Origin: Roseburia sp.
GTDB taxonomy: Bacteria; Bacillota_A; Clostridia; Lachnospirales; Lachnospiraceae
Reading direction: 5' to 3'
DNA length: 18,189 nt
NCBI GenBank assembly: GCA_017547315.1
Contig: JAFYQA010000158.1
Location: 1 to 18,189, forward strand
The position numbers were made by a program, and so were the translations under genes. Below the pieces are notes generated by a model. That model was given only the letters and a program-made list of their open reading frames with translations, did no database searches and was not told the origin of the DNA. Each line of letters opens with the position of its first letter. Position 1 is the stretch's first letter. Shown in pieces: positions 1-7,803 of this stretch.

Positions 1-195
1 GAATTGCATTTTTCCGGAAATGATGAGGAGCAGAATTTAGAGGTAAAAATGATTCCGGCGATTCAGACTCACGCTACGACGAATTGGGTGGACGAAGCAG
101 AACAGCAGCGTATCTTCGAGTTTATGGAAAGCATTTCTGTAAATGTCGAGATTGACGAAGATGGTATAGTGAGAGAACGGGCGACCGTGGAATAA
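1..195 (+). CDS. C-terminal end of an unidentified protein (cut by the window edge)
   Basis: An open frame runs in from the left edge and ends at a TAA at 193-195, giving the last 64 residues of a protein. The segment is acidic and soluble-looking, with no membrane segment and no cysteines. It contains a W-V-D-E-A-E-Q-Q stretch followed by a predicted helix and a final beta-like V-N-V-E-I-D-E-D-G segment. I do not recognise the family. An internal TTG could serve as a start on paper, but the frame is open upstream with no ribosome site visible, so this is best read as the 3' end of a longer gene. A hairpin about 30 bases downstream probably ends its transcript. Confidence 0.6.
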   Translation, partial: ELHFSGNDEEQNLEVKMIPAIQTHATTNWVDEAEQQRIFEFMESISVNVEIDEDGIVRERATVE

Positions 196-224
196 TATGG
201 AAATGAAGTAATATAGATAAAAAC

Positions 225-257
225 AGGGTATCAGTAGATTTAAATTACTGATACCCT
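225..257. terminator. Bidirectional hairpin terminator between convergent genes
   Basis: A perfect 12-bp stem (225-236 with 246-257, core GGGTATCAGTA) encloses a 9-base loop. It lies between the end of the plus-strand gene at 195 and the stop of the minus-strand hydrolase at 280. On the minus strand the stem is followed by T-G-T-T-T-T-T-A, a good terminator tract. On the plus strand the following tract (TATTTATTA) is weaker. It probably serves both genes. Confidence 0.8.
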
Positions 258-279
258 ATTTATTAGAAATGATGATAGT

Positions 280-1305
280 TTAACGATAAAATAGCATGCC
301 GTCCTGTTCCATACGTTCACAGTAACCCTGATCGTATAGGTATTCGAGACAGGAGAATGTTTTGGTTATAATGGATTTAACCGTAAAAAATTTCTCTACG
401 TCAGTAGGGAGCGTATATACACCGTAGACGCGGAAAGCGATTTCCTGCACGGTTAAAGCTTCTGCACTGTTTGCAAGAACATTCTGGGTGGCAACCAGTT
501 TTTTGCGATAACCTGAAAGAATTCGTTCTACAATTGGTTCCGAGTCTTTGAAAATTTCACCATGGGCAGGATAAATGGTATATCCGGCATAGGTGGTCTT
601 AATCTCTTCCAAAGAATGGAAAAATTGAGATAAAAGATGTTCGTTTATATAGCTTGTACCAACAATCGGAACAATGTGAGGGATAATCTGGTCGCCTGTA
701 AATAAAATACGGCGGGCAGGATCATATAATCCCATCTGCCCTAATGTATGTCCCGGAAGAGGAATCGTACGGAAGGTATAGTTTCCATAAATAAATGTCT
801 GTCCGATTCTTAATGGGGAGTAAGTAAAATATCGAGTTTTAAACGAATCATTTTTTCCGATGTTCTGATAATATGCGTTAAATTCTTTATAGCCAGTGTA
901 AACATCCGGTGTTCGTTCTGGCGTTACACCGACACGTTTTAATACAGCATTCTGTTCTTCAATTGCCTTTGGTCCCTGCCCATAGTAGAGACAGTCATAC
1001 GGATGGCGGTCTTCGACGGGATTCATAAAAATGGACGCACCTTTGCTTTGGAGATATGCGGCAATACCAGTATGGTCGTGATGTTTGTGAGTTAAAAAAA
1101 CATCCAAATCGGTAAGACGAATTCTCAAATCGGAAAAAATCTCTTCTAAGATAGCACGGTTTTCCGGTGTCTGATAACCGGTATCAATAAGCAGACTGCG
1201 TTCTCCAAGTTCACCTTTTATCAGATAGATATTGATTTCGTTTTTGCCTTGATATAAATGAATTAAATATGTATTTGGGAGTATTTCAGATACTTGTTTG
1301 TGCAT
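280..1305 (-). CDS. Metallo-beta-lactamase-fold hydrolase
   Basis: This 341-residue cytoplasmic protein has the MBL fold and probably binds two zinc ions. Visible signatures are the metal motif H-K-H-H-D-H (H73, H75, D77, H78), the G-H-T at H186, the D of F-T-G-D at D205 and the Y-P-A-H-G-E histidine at H248. The arrangement resembles glyoxalase II/LACTB2-like MBL proteins, and a C-terminal region from about residue 255 looks like the small helical domain that follows the MBL core in that group. The start is supported by AAGGGG about 8 bases upstream of ATG. There is no signal peptide. The substrate cannot be read from sequence: thioester hydrolysis, a phosphodiester or RNA processing are all possible in this superfamily. 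It is monocistronic and divergent from another MBL protein. Confidence 0.88.
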   Translation of the reverse strand: MHKQVSEILPNTYLIHLYQGKNEINIYLIKGELGERSLLIDTGYQTPENRAILEEIFSDLRIRLTDLDVFLTHKHHDHTGIAAYLQSKGASIFMNPVEDRHPYDCLYYGQGPKAIEEQNAVLKRVGVTPERTPDVYTGYKEFNAYYQNIGKNDSFKTRYFTYSPLRIGQTFIYGNYTFRTIPLPGHTLGQMGLYDPARRILFTGDQIIPHIVPIVGTSYINEHLLSQFFHSLEEIKTTYAGYTIYPAHGEIFKDSEPIVERILSGYRKKLVATQNVLANSAEALTVQEIAFRVYGVYTLPTDVEKFFTVKSIITKTFSCLEYLYDQGYCERMEQDGMLFYR

Positions 1306-1325
1306 TGCTTAATCCCCTTCTTTTC

Positions 1326-1342
1326 ATTATAATAGAATTATA
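1326..1342 (-). promoter_or_regulatory. Possible -10 elements for the minus-strand MBL gene
   Basis: On the minus strand two TATAAT hexamers lie at 1342-1337 and 1331-1326, upstream of the ribosome site of the MBL gene. The further one leaves a more reasonable leader. No convincing -35 hexamer accompanies either, so this is only a candidate in a short AT-rich divergent spacer. A small inverted repeat, GATGTA/TACATC at 1388-1411, lies on the other side of the spacer. Confidence 0.3.
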
Positions 1343-1460
1343 ACAAAATTAGAGGGAATGCGCTAGATGGAAGTATAAAGTGTAAGCGATGTAAGAAGTT
1401 TTTTATACATCTGAATGCATGGAAGAAATGACTGGAATAGAAGGGGAGGCAGAGGACACG

Positions 1461-2261
1461 ATGAGATTAACGATGTTAGGAACCGGCATGGCGGTCGTGA
1501 AGAATAATTACAATACATGCTTTGTATTATCAGAAGGGGAGAATCATTTTCTGGTAGATGGAGGCGGTGGCAACCGAATTTTGAAGATATTAGATGAAAA
1601 GAAGATTGCTTTATCGGGAATTCATGATATTTTTGTTTCCCATGGACATACCGACCATGTACTTGGAATTATATGGGTGGTTCGAATGTTAGGGCATATG
1701 ATTACAGCAGGAAAATATGAGGGACATCTCAATATTTATTGCCATAAGGAATTGTCAGAAGGCATTCAGCAGATTTGTCTGGTTACGTTAGGTGAAAAGA
1801 TAACAAAATTGTTTGGAGAGCGTATTCATTTTGTGATGGTGGAAGAAGGGCAGAAGGCTGTTATTTTGGGGTCTGAGGTAGAATTCTTTGATTTGGATTC
1901 TAAAAAAATGAAACAGTTCGGATTTGTTATGTATCGCAAGAATGGAGAACGTGTGGCGTTTTGTGGTGATGAGCCGCTTAGCGAAAAAAATGTTTTTCTA
2001 GTGGAAAAAAGTGACTGGCTGATGCATGAGGCATTTTGTCTTTATGGAGAAAGAGATATTTTTAAACCTTACGAGAAAAGCCACAGTACCGCGAAGGATG
2101 CCTGCGAATTGGCGGAAAAACTTGAGGTCAAAAATTTGCTTTTATATCATACAGAGGATACACATTTAGAGGAACGAAAAGCGTTGTATCTGGCAGAGGG
2201 ACAGCAGTATTATAACGGTAATCTGTTTGTGCCGGATGATGGAGAAGTGCTAGAGATATAA
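1461..2261 (+). CDS. MBL-fold metallohydrolase, RNase Z-like
   Basis: This is a 266-residue metallo-beta-lactamase-fold protein. It opens with the beta strand M-R-L-T-M-L-G-T-G typical of the RNase Z/ElaC-like branch, then L-V-D-G-G-G-G near residue 32. The zinc motif H-G-H-T-D-H is at H61-H66 (H61, H63, D65, H66). A late F-C-G-D and an L-L-L-Y-H-T histidine near the end supply the remaining ligands expected of the family. I chose ATG 1461 over an upstream in-frame ATG at 1419. The 1461 start has a purine-rich ribosome site (GGGGAGG, then AGAGGA) just upstream and begins at the conserved first strand, while 1419 has none. It lacks the exosite arm expected of true tRNase Z, so tRNA processing is uncertain and substrate specificity is unknown. 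Confidence 0.85.
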   Translation: MRLTMLGTGMAVVKNNYNTCFVLSEGENHFLVDGGGGNRILKILDEKKIALSGIHDIFVSHGHTDHVLGIIWVVRMLGHMITAGKYEGHLNIYCHKELSEGIQQICLVTLGEKITKLFGERIHFVMVEEGQKAVILGSEVEFFDLDSKKMKQFGFVMYRKNGERVAFCGDEPLSEKNVFLVEKSDWLMHEAFCLYGERDIFKPYEKSHSTAKDACELAEKLEVKNLLLYHTEDTHLEERKALYLAEGQQYYNGNLFVPDDGEVLEI

Positions 2262-2282
2262 AATAACTTGTAAAAAGAAGAT

Positions 2283-3011
2283 GTGGTTTACATGAGTATG
2301 AAAAATGATATTTCATTTTTGATAACGGATGTGTTAAATCTTTATGAGCATCAAAGTACATTTAATCCCAATTTACCATTGAGAGGATTGTTGTATTTTG
2401 CAAACTTATATCGAAAACTGGTTGGAACAAGAAAGGACTTATATAGTGCAAAATTAATAGAAATTCCATGTCCGCAATTTGTAGTTTTTTATAACGGAAC
2501 AAAAGAGGAACCTGAACGACATGAATTAAAATTAAGTGATGCATTTCCAAAGGTGAGTAATAAGAAAAATGCAGCTTTAGAATGTACGGCAGTTGTTTTG
2601 AATATTAATTTGGGATATAATAAAGTTATCATGGAGAGATGCAAGAAACTTAAAGAATATGCACAGTTTATTGCAAAAGTGAGAGCATATTTGGAACGCG
2701 GTTACGAGATAGAAAATGCTATAAATAAAGCAATAGAAGCGTGCATAAAAGAGGGGATTCTTGAGGAAATATTGAGAAATCACCGAGAGGAGGTATTTTC
2801 TATGTTGCTGACAGAATATGATGAACAAGCTCATATTGAAAATGAAAAGGAGATTGCATATGAAGAAGGCGTGAAAGAAGGAGAATCACGTTTATCGAAA
2901 TTAATACAATTGCTGGTTAAAGAAAAACGTACAGAAGAAATCGAAAAAGCAACCTCAGATAAAGAGTACCGTGAAAAGTTGTATAAAGAGTATAATGTGA
3001 ATTATTTATAG
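2283..3011 (+). CDS. Rpn-family (PD-(D/E)XK) nuclease-like protein, N-terminally truncated
   Basis: The 242-residue product matches the Rpn/YhgA-like group (transposase_31/PDDEXK_2 type, common in multiple copies in Lachnospiraceae). The signature K-N-D-I-S-F-L-I followed by Y-E-H-Q-S-T-F-N-P-N-L-P-L-R-G is present; D9, E22 and Q24 would be the PD-(D/E)XK catalytic set (E-x-Q variant). Next come Q-F-V-V-F-Y-N-G and a coiled, charged tail rich in E-E-G-x-x-E-G, also typical. Family members normally carry about 50 more residues before this point. Here the frame is closed by a TAA at 2271-2273, only three codons before the GTG used as start. Start candidates are GTG 2283 and ATG 2292, neither with a strong ribosome site. 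It may be a decaying remnant or a shortened but expressed protein. Confidence 0.72.
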   Translation: MVYMSMKNDISFLITDVLNLYEHQSTFNPNLPLRGLLYFANLYRKLVGTRKDLYSAKLIEIPCPQFVVFYNGTKEEPERHELKLSDAFPKVSNKKNAALECTAVVLNINLGYNKVIMERCKKLKEYAQFIAKVRAYLERGYEIENAINKAIEACIKEGILEEILRNHREEVFSMLLTEYDEQAHIENEKEIAYEEGVKEGESRLSKLIQLLVKEKRTEEIEKATSDKEYREKLYKEYNVNYL

Positions 3012-3068
3012 GAAAGAAGTAGGTAAGAGTTATTAGAAAAGATGAATACTTTTCCTTAATATGAAAGC

Positions 3069-3118
3069 AAAACAGAGGCTATTCAAAAATAAAATTTTGA
3101 AATAACCTCTGTTTTTTT
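3069..3118. terminator. Bidirectional terminator between Rpn-like gene and oxidoreductase operon
   Basis: A long interrupted stem, AACAGAGG-TATTCAAAA on the left with TTTTGAAATA-CCTCTGTT on the right, sits between the convergent genes and is followed by seven T on the plus strand. The mirror A-tract on the left provides a T-tract for transcripts coming from the minus strand, so it should serve both directions. Confidence 0.82.
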
Positions 3119-3130
3119 AAATAAATCTGG

Positions 3131-5356
3131 TTACAGTAGCGGATTTTCCGCCCGCGCAATGAGCCTTGCAAAGCGTCTGTCGACCTCTGCTTGAATATCA
3201 GCTACGATGTCCGCATATTCTTCCTTAATGAGATGTTTCGTGCGACCCATCATAGCGAACCATTTTTCAATCGGGATTTTTTTGCCGTTTGTAATCGGGT
3301 TGTAGTTTAAGGTGGTAATGCCTTGTTCTACTTCATAAAGAGGAAAGTAGCAACTGTCTACTGCTGCTGCGATGACGCTTCGTTCGAGGTTTGGTTTGTC
3401 GTTCCAGTTTAGTGGACATGCGGAAATTGCTTTTATATAGGCTGTACCGAAATCTCTGGAATAGGCCGCTGCTTTAGCGGCTTTTTTTATGAAGTCAGTC
3501 GGATTTGATTCGGCAACAGTTGCGATATAAGGAATGTGGGTAGCTGCCATAATTTCCGGTGTGTCTTTATGGAAAAAAGTTTTGCCATACTGATTTTTTC
3601 CAAGGTGGGAAGTGGAACTTCTAGCACCCATTGGAGTGGAGTAAGACAACTGATAACCGGTATTCATATAACCTCCGTTGTCGTATTCGAAGATAATGAC
3701 ACGCTGATTTCTAAGGGCCGTTCCAAGAGCGGATCCCATACCGATATCCATGCCGCCGTCACCGCTGACCATTAAAAACGTAATGTCTCCTTCCGGATAT
3801 TCGCCACGGCGTTTTAACTCCTGGAATGCTGCTTCGACACCGCTTAAAGTAGCAGCCCCGTTTTGGAACAGGTTGTGGATATAAGGGATTCGAAAAGCTG
3901 TCTTCGGGTAACCAGTGGTGATAATCATGCCACATCCGGTCTGAAAAAGAACCACCACATTTCCTTCAATTCCTTTTAATAAAAGGTTTAAATTAACCGG
4001 AATACCGCAGCCAGGGCAGGCACCATGACCGGGAGCAATTCGCATTGGCATAAACGTGGTATCAGAAAGTTTTCCACCAGTGACAATCATTTTTCGCGAT
4101 TCACCGTCGTAGCGGCAGAACGTAATGCCGGGAGTTTGTTCGTCTTCCGTTAAAGGTGCAAAGTAATCTGGTTGTTTTTCTCCCAATAAGCCTTCTGTAA
4201 TGCCGTGATATGCAAAGGGAGAAGCCTGCGGGTGCGTACATTCTTTTATAATCGCAAGGACATCATCTACAAAGAGGTCTTTTCCGCCGAGTCCATAAAT
4301 GCGGCTTAAGATACGTGCGTGAATCTTACGGTAAAAAGCAGAGCGAACTTCTAGGGAGAGATTACCGCCCTCTGCACCGTAGCTATCCTGACGGTCTAAA
4401 ACGATAATCGTTCGAGCTGCAGGAAAATAGTTAATCAATGTTTTCGGAAAAGGACGTAAGGATGTTAAGGTTACGACACCAATCCGCAAGTCCTGTTCTG
4501 CGCGAAGTTTATCAATTGCTTCTTTCGTGGTGTGATAAGAGGAACCGAGTACGATTAGCATAATTTCAGCGTCTTCGTAATGGTAGCCTTCTATAGTGTC
4601 ATAGTGTCTGCCAGAGAGTTTTTCGTATTCAGAAAAAAGAGTAGGCAGGTAGGTGGCGGCATCCCGCATGGCGAGGTGCAGTTGGTAGCGGTTATTCATA
4701 ACATCCGGTTCATTCATATAGGAACCGATTGTAATCGGATGTTTTAAATCAAGCAGAGAATAAGTGGGCTTTTTTTCGCCTAGAAAGGCTTGTACCACAT
4801 CGTCGTCTTCAAAAACCATACATGTTTGTTTTTGGTGGCTTGTAAAGAAACCGTCAAAAGCAACTACAACCGGAAGATTTACTTTTTCTGCGAGTTTTAA
4901 ACCTAAAATGTTTAAGTCATAGACCATCTGCGGTGAATGTGCAAAAAGGATAATCCATCCGGTATTTAGCATATACATAATATCGCTGTGGTCACCTTTG
5001 ATACAAAGTGGGCCGGAGACCGTACGACAAGCCACGTTCATCACCATCGGAAAACGGGTGCCGGACTGTACTGGGAATTGCTCTAGAGCGTATAGCAGAC
5101 CGTTGGCACTTGTGGCATTAAAAACTCTTGCACCCGCAGTGGAAGCACCATAGCAAACACCGGCGGCACTATGCTCGCCTTCAGCTGCGATTAAAGTAAT
5201 ATCATGAAGACCTTCAGCTTTCATGTTGTCTAAATTTTCTGCAATTTGTGTAGATGGGGTGATTGGATAGTAGCCCATCACATGATAGTTAATCTGTTTG
5301 GCGGCATACGCCGCCAGTTCATTTCCGCTTTCGTAAAGGATTTTTTGTTTTTCCAT
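3131..5356 (-). CDS. 2-oxoacid:ferredoxin oxidoreductase, fused alpha-beta chain
   Basis: This 741-residue chain joins the alpha and beta subunits of a thiamine-diphosphate-dependent 2-oxoacid:acceptor oxidoreductase (PFOR/VOR/KOR superfamily). Such enzymes oxidatively decarboxylate a 2-oxoacid to acyl-CoA and pass electrons to ferredoxin. Residues 1 to about 400 are alpha, with Y-P-I-T-P-S-T at 30-36 and A-E-G-E-H-S-A at 58-64. Residues about 425 to 741 are beta, with C-P-G-C-G (C447, C450), C475 and a distal A-C-P at C647. These four cysteines match the [4Fe-4S] ligands of PorB. The thiamine-diphosphate motif starts at G-D-G-G 532 and ends at D-N-G-G-Y-M-N. The C-terminal 90 residues resemble the PorB tail. 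It lies 3 bases after the gamma-delta gene, with AGAAAGG about 11 bases upstream of ATG. The actual 2-oxoacid (pyruvate, branched-chain, 2-oxoglutarate or other) is not decidable by eye. Confidence 0.9.
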   Translation of the reverse strand: MEKQKILYESGNELAAYAAKQINYHVMGYYPITPSTQIAENLDNMKAEGLHDITLIAAEGEHSAAGVCYGASTAGARVFNATSANGLLYALEQFPVQSGTRFPMVMNVACRTVSGPLCIKGDHSDIMYMLNTGWIILFAHSPQMVYDLNILGLKLAEKVNLPVVVAFDGFFTSHQKQTCMVFEDDDVVQAFLGEKKPTYSLLDLKHPITIGSYMNEPDVMNNRYQLHLAMRDAATYLPTLFSEYEKLSGRHYDTIEGYHYEDAEIMLIVLGSSYHTTKEAIDKLRAEQDLRIGVVTLTSLRPFPKTLINYFPAARTIIVLDRQDSYGAEGGNLSLEVRSAFYRKIHARILSRIYGLGGKDLFVDDVLAIIKECTHPQASPFAYHGITEGLLGEKQPDYFAPLTEDEQTPGITFCRYDGESRKMIVTGGKLSDTTFMPMRIAPGHGACPGCGIPVNLNLLLKGIEGNVVVLFQTGCGMIITTGYPKTAFRIPYIHNLFQNGAATLSGVEAAFQELKRRGEYPEGDITFLMVSGDGGMDIGMGSALGTALRNQRVIIFEYDNGGYMNTGYQLSYSTPMGARSSTSHLGKNQYGKTFFHKDTPEIMAATHIPYIATVAESNPTDFIKKAAKAAAYSRDFGTAYIKAISACPLNWNDKPNLERSVIAAAVDSCYFPLYEVEQGITTLNYNPITNGKKIPIEKWFAMMGRTKHLIKEEYADIVADIQAEVDRRFARLIARAENPLL

Positions 5357-5359
5357 AGA

Positions 5360-6454
5360 TTAATGATACCTTTCTGTTAAATAAGATTCGCCTGTGATGG
5401 ATGCATCAGCACCGTGTTTGGTATATGCAAATTGATTTGTAAGCAAATTTTTGTTTGGCTGGTCAAAAGGTTTTTCGGGATAGTCTTTTTCTAAGGCCGT
5501 CACAAGTGCGTTGGTAGGACAGACTTCGACACAGCGCAGGCATCCCTTGCAGTGCGTATAATCCGGTCCCATATTTACCATACATTCTTTTTCTTTATAA
5601 ATGCCTGGCATGAATTGAAAGACGAAATCCGGACAGGTAGAGTCACAAAGTCCACAGTTGATGCAACGATCCTTGATAAATAATGGAATATATCCTTCTC
5701 TAGAGGCGGACAAGTCGTTAGAAACTGTGCTGCCGATGCGGGGATTGATGCCGCCAATAGGAGCATTTTTGTAACCCCACGTATAAGAAAAGGCAGAAGA
5801 TGTTTGGTTTTCTGATTTAGAAGAAATATCTTCCGAGCAGATGAGTGGACGTTGTTCTTTAATATGTTCATACCCACGACGAAGCCCATTGAGGTTTGCA
5901 TCAATAAGCTGAGGATATTTTTTACCAATTGTATTTCGGCAGAGTTCTTCTGCCATTTCTAAAGGAACAAAACCAAGAACCGCGGTGATAGCTCCAAGCA
6001 TAACCATATTAATACGGGACTTTTCTTCCAACGCAATATCGAGTGCAGGAATACAAAAAAGTCTGCCGTGCGATATGTGATAGGTCTCTGCAACCTCTTC
6101 ACGGGATAGGCTTGTGTTTAAAAGAATACAGGTATGTTCCGTACAGTCTGATGTCAGTGGATAATTTTTTAATAAGGCTTCATGAAAAATACCCAGAATA
6201 TTTGGCTCGATTACAGGCGTGCACAAACGTAAAAATTTTTCCGGAGCACACCAGCGTATGTGGGATTTGACGGGCGAACCACGTTTTTCGGAGCCATAAC
6301 TTGAGAAACTGGTAGAGTTTAATTTTAGGTAAAGTGCCCCCAGTTCGCCTAACATTTTTCCGCAGAGATTGGCACCTAAGCCGCCAATACTTTCTAAACG
6401 GATTTCAAAATAGCCACTTTCTTTTGTAATGGGAAGTGTAAATTTATCTGCCAT
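5360..6454 (-). CDS. 2-oxoacid:ferredoxin oxidoreductase, fused gamma-delta chain
   Basis: This is the first gene of the operon. Its 364 residues combine a gamma subunit with a delta ferredoxin subunit. Residues about 15-195 are gamma, with G-G-L-G-A-N near 24-29 and S-Y-G-S-E-K-R-G-S near 52-60, the usual gamma-subunit motif. A linker of about 50 residues leads to a two-cluster ferredoxin domain: C264, C267, C270, C274 and C302, C305, C308, C312, both complete C-x2-C-x2-C-x3-C-P sets for [4Fe-4S] clusters. The role would be to shuttle electrons from the alpha-beta active site to soluble ferredoxin. AGAGGG lies 5 bases before the ATG. Its stop is 3 bases from the start of the alpha-beta gene, so the two should be co-translated at equal amounts. 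It is divergent from the permease gene at 6585. Confidence 0.9.
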   Translation of the reverse strand: MADKFTLPITKESGYFEIRLESIGGLGANLCGKMLGELGALYLKLNSTSFSSYGSEKRGSPVKSHIRWCAPEKFLRLCTPVIEPNILGIFHEALLKNYPLTSDCTEHTCILLNTSLSREEVAETYHISHGRLFCIPALDIALEEKSRINMVMLGAITAVLGFVPLEMAEELCRNTIGKKYPQLIDANLNGLRRGYEHIKEQRPLICSEDISSKSENQTSSAFSYTWGYKNAPIGGINPRIGSTVSNDLSASREGYIPLFIKDRCINCGLCDSTCPDFVFQFMPGIYKEKECMVNMGPDYTHCKGCLRCVEVCPTNALVTALEKDYPEKPFDQPNKNLLTNQFAYTKHGADASITGESYLTERYH

Positions 6455-6482
6455 AGGACCCTCTTTTCATTGTAAATTCTTG

Positions 6483-6511
6483 TTGATAGTATGAGTTATT
6501 CGGGGTAAAAT
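6483..6511 (+). promoter_or_regulatory. Sigma-A-type promoter for the permease operon
   Basis: TTGATA at 6483-6488 and TAAAAT at 6506-6511 are separated by exactly 17 bases. Each differs from consensus at one position. The implied leader to the ATG at 6585 is about 65 bases. The site lies in the spacer shared with the divergent oxidoreductase operon, for which I see no equally good promoter. Confidence 0.62.
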
Positions 6512-6584
6512 ATTCGTAATCAGGGGAATCATTTCCAGTAGGATTGATTTGCAATAAGATTTATTTGATAGAAGGAGAATTTAT

Positions 6585-7769
6585 ATGACATTCAAGGAAA
6601 AGTGTGTTCATTTTATAAAACAGGAAACTGTTTTGGCAGTAGCGACTGTTTTAGCGGTTATTTCAGCATTTTTTGTAACACCATCAGCGGCATATTTAGA
6701 ATATATTGACTGGCGCGTGTTGGGGATTTTGTTGAGCCTTATGATTATTATGGCAGGACTTCAGAAAACAGGACTATTTGATAGTATCGGAGCGAAACTT
6801 TTAGGAAAAACGGGTAACACCAGACAGTTGGCATTCATTCTGGTATTCTTGTGCTTTTTCTTTAGTATGTTGATTACGAATGATGTGGCGTTGTTTACGT
6901 TTGTACCATTTGCCATGATTATGCTAAAGAAGTGTAAGCAGGAAAAGTTATTGATTCCCGTGTTGGTGTTACAGACAATCGCGGCTAACCTAGGCAGTAT
7001 GCTGACACCGATAGGAAATCCACAGAATTTATATCTGTACAATCTGTCAGGCATGGGGATGGGAGAGTTCATTGGCGTGATGTTGCCGTATACGATTATT
7101 TCGGGAGTACTTCTTTGTATCGCGATTGTAATCTGTTGTAAAAAAGAGCCAATTACCGAAGTAGTAATCGAGTCATCAAATGACGAGGACGAAAGCGTAA
7201 GTCCGGAAGAAAGAAAAGCATTACAAGAGAAGGTTGCACTTGAAAAGGGTAGGAATTTTATCAAGAACACAGTTTACATAACATTGTTTGTGCTGAGCCT
7301 TTGCGTAGTGGCGCACTTAGTACCATTTGAGATGGTGTTATTGGCAGTGATTCTTTTGGTATTTAATATGGATAGAAAAGTGCTTACCCAGGTTGATTAC
7401 TGTCTTTTATTAACTTTTATTGCATTCTTCATTTTTACAGGAAATATGGGGAATATTAGTGTAGTAAGAGATACATTGCAGCAGTTAGTGGCAGGAAAAG
7501 AATTGGCAATTGGTGTGATTTCGAGTCAGGCGATTAGTAATGTACCGGCGGCATTATTGCTTTCTGGTTTCACTTCGAATTATAGAGAGTTATTAATCGG
7601 TGTAAATCTGGGCGGTTTAGGAACATTGATTGCATCTATGGCAAGTTTGATTTCTTATAAATTGTTTGCAAAAGAGTATAATGACCAGAAAGGAAAATAT
7701 TTCTGGTGGTTTACCATTGCCAACGTAATCTTTTTGGCAGTGTTGGCAGTTGCAGCAGTTATTTTGTAA
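6585..7769 (+). CDS. SLC13/ArsB-like (CitMHS superfamily) anion permease
   Basis: This 394-residue polytopic membrane protein has roughly ten hydrophobic segments and a charged cytoplasmic loop near residues 190-225. Family motifs occur in both halves, as expected for this inverted-repeat fold: I-T-N-D-V-A-L-F at about 97-104 followed by N-L-G-S-M-L-T-P-I-G-N-P-Q-N at 135-148, and S-N-V-P-A-A-L-L-L-S in the second half. Members move di- or tricarboxylates, sulfate, arsenite or act as sodium antiporters, so the substrate is open. Divergence from a 2-oxoacid oxidoreductase makes an organic-acid substrate attractive, but that is inference. AGGAG lies 8 bases before the ATG. It heads a likely three-gene operon with the HD protein and the YitT-like protein. 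Confidence 0.82.
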   Translation: MTFKEKCVHFIKQETVLAVATVLAVISAFFVTPSAAYLEYIDWRVLGILLSLMIIMAGLQKTGLFDSIGAKLLGKTGNTRQLAFILVFLCFFFSMLITNDVALFTFVPFAMIMLKKCKQEKLLIPVLVLQTIAANLGSMLTPIGNPQNLYLYNLSGMGMGEFIGVMLPYTIISGVLLCIAIVICCKKEPITEVVIESSNDEDESVSPEERKALQEKVALEKGRNFIKNTVYITLFVLSLCVVAHLVPFEMVLLAVILLVFNMDRKVLTQVDYCLLLTFIAFFIFTGNMGNISVVRDTLQQLVAGKELAIGVISSQAISNVPAALLLSGFTSNYRELLIGVNLGGLGTLIASMASLISYKLFAKEYNDQKGKYFWWFTIANVIFLAVLAVAAVIL

Positions 7770-7803
7770 ATGTATTACAGGGAACATGAAAGGATAAAAT
7801 AGA

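Noticed and set aside
1388..1411. GATGTA/TACATC inverted repeat as an operator or terminator
   Set aside because: Only six base pairs with a 12-base AT-rich loop and no T-tract after the stem; such repeats arise often in AT-rich spacers.
1419..1460. Upstream start for the RNase Z-like MBL gene
   Set aside because: No ribosome site before ATG 1419, and the added 14 residues precede the conserved first beta strand.
2283..3011. Mobile element around the Rpn-like ORF
   Set aside because: No terminal inverted repeats, target-site duplication or transposase partner could be seen on either side.
5575..5928. Open frame of 117 codons on the minus strand
   Set aside because: It is a second reading frame inside the gamma-delta oxidoreductase gene on the same strand. 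The cysteine motifs prove the other frame is real.
6761..7270. Open frame of 169 codons on the minus strand
   Set aside because: It lies entirely antisense to the permease, which has clear family motifs and a ribosome site. The reverse frame shows no recognisable domain.
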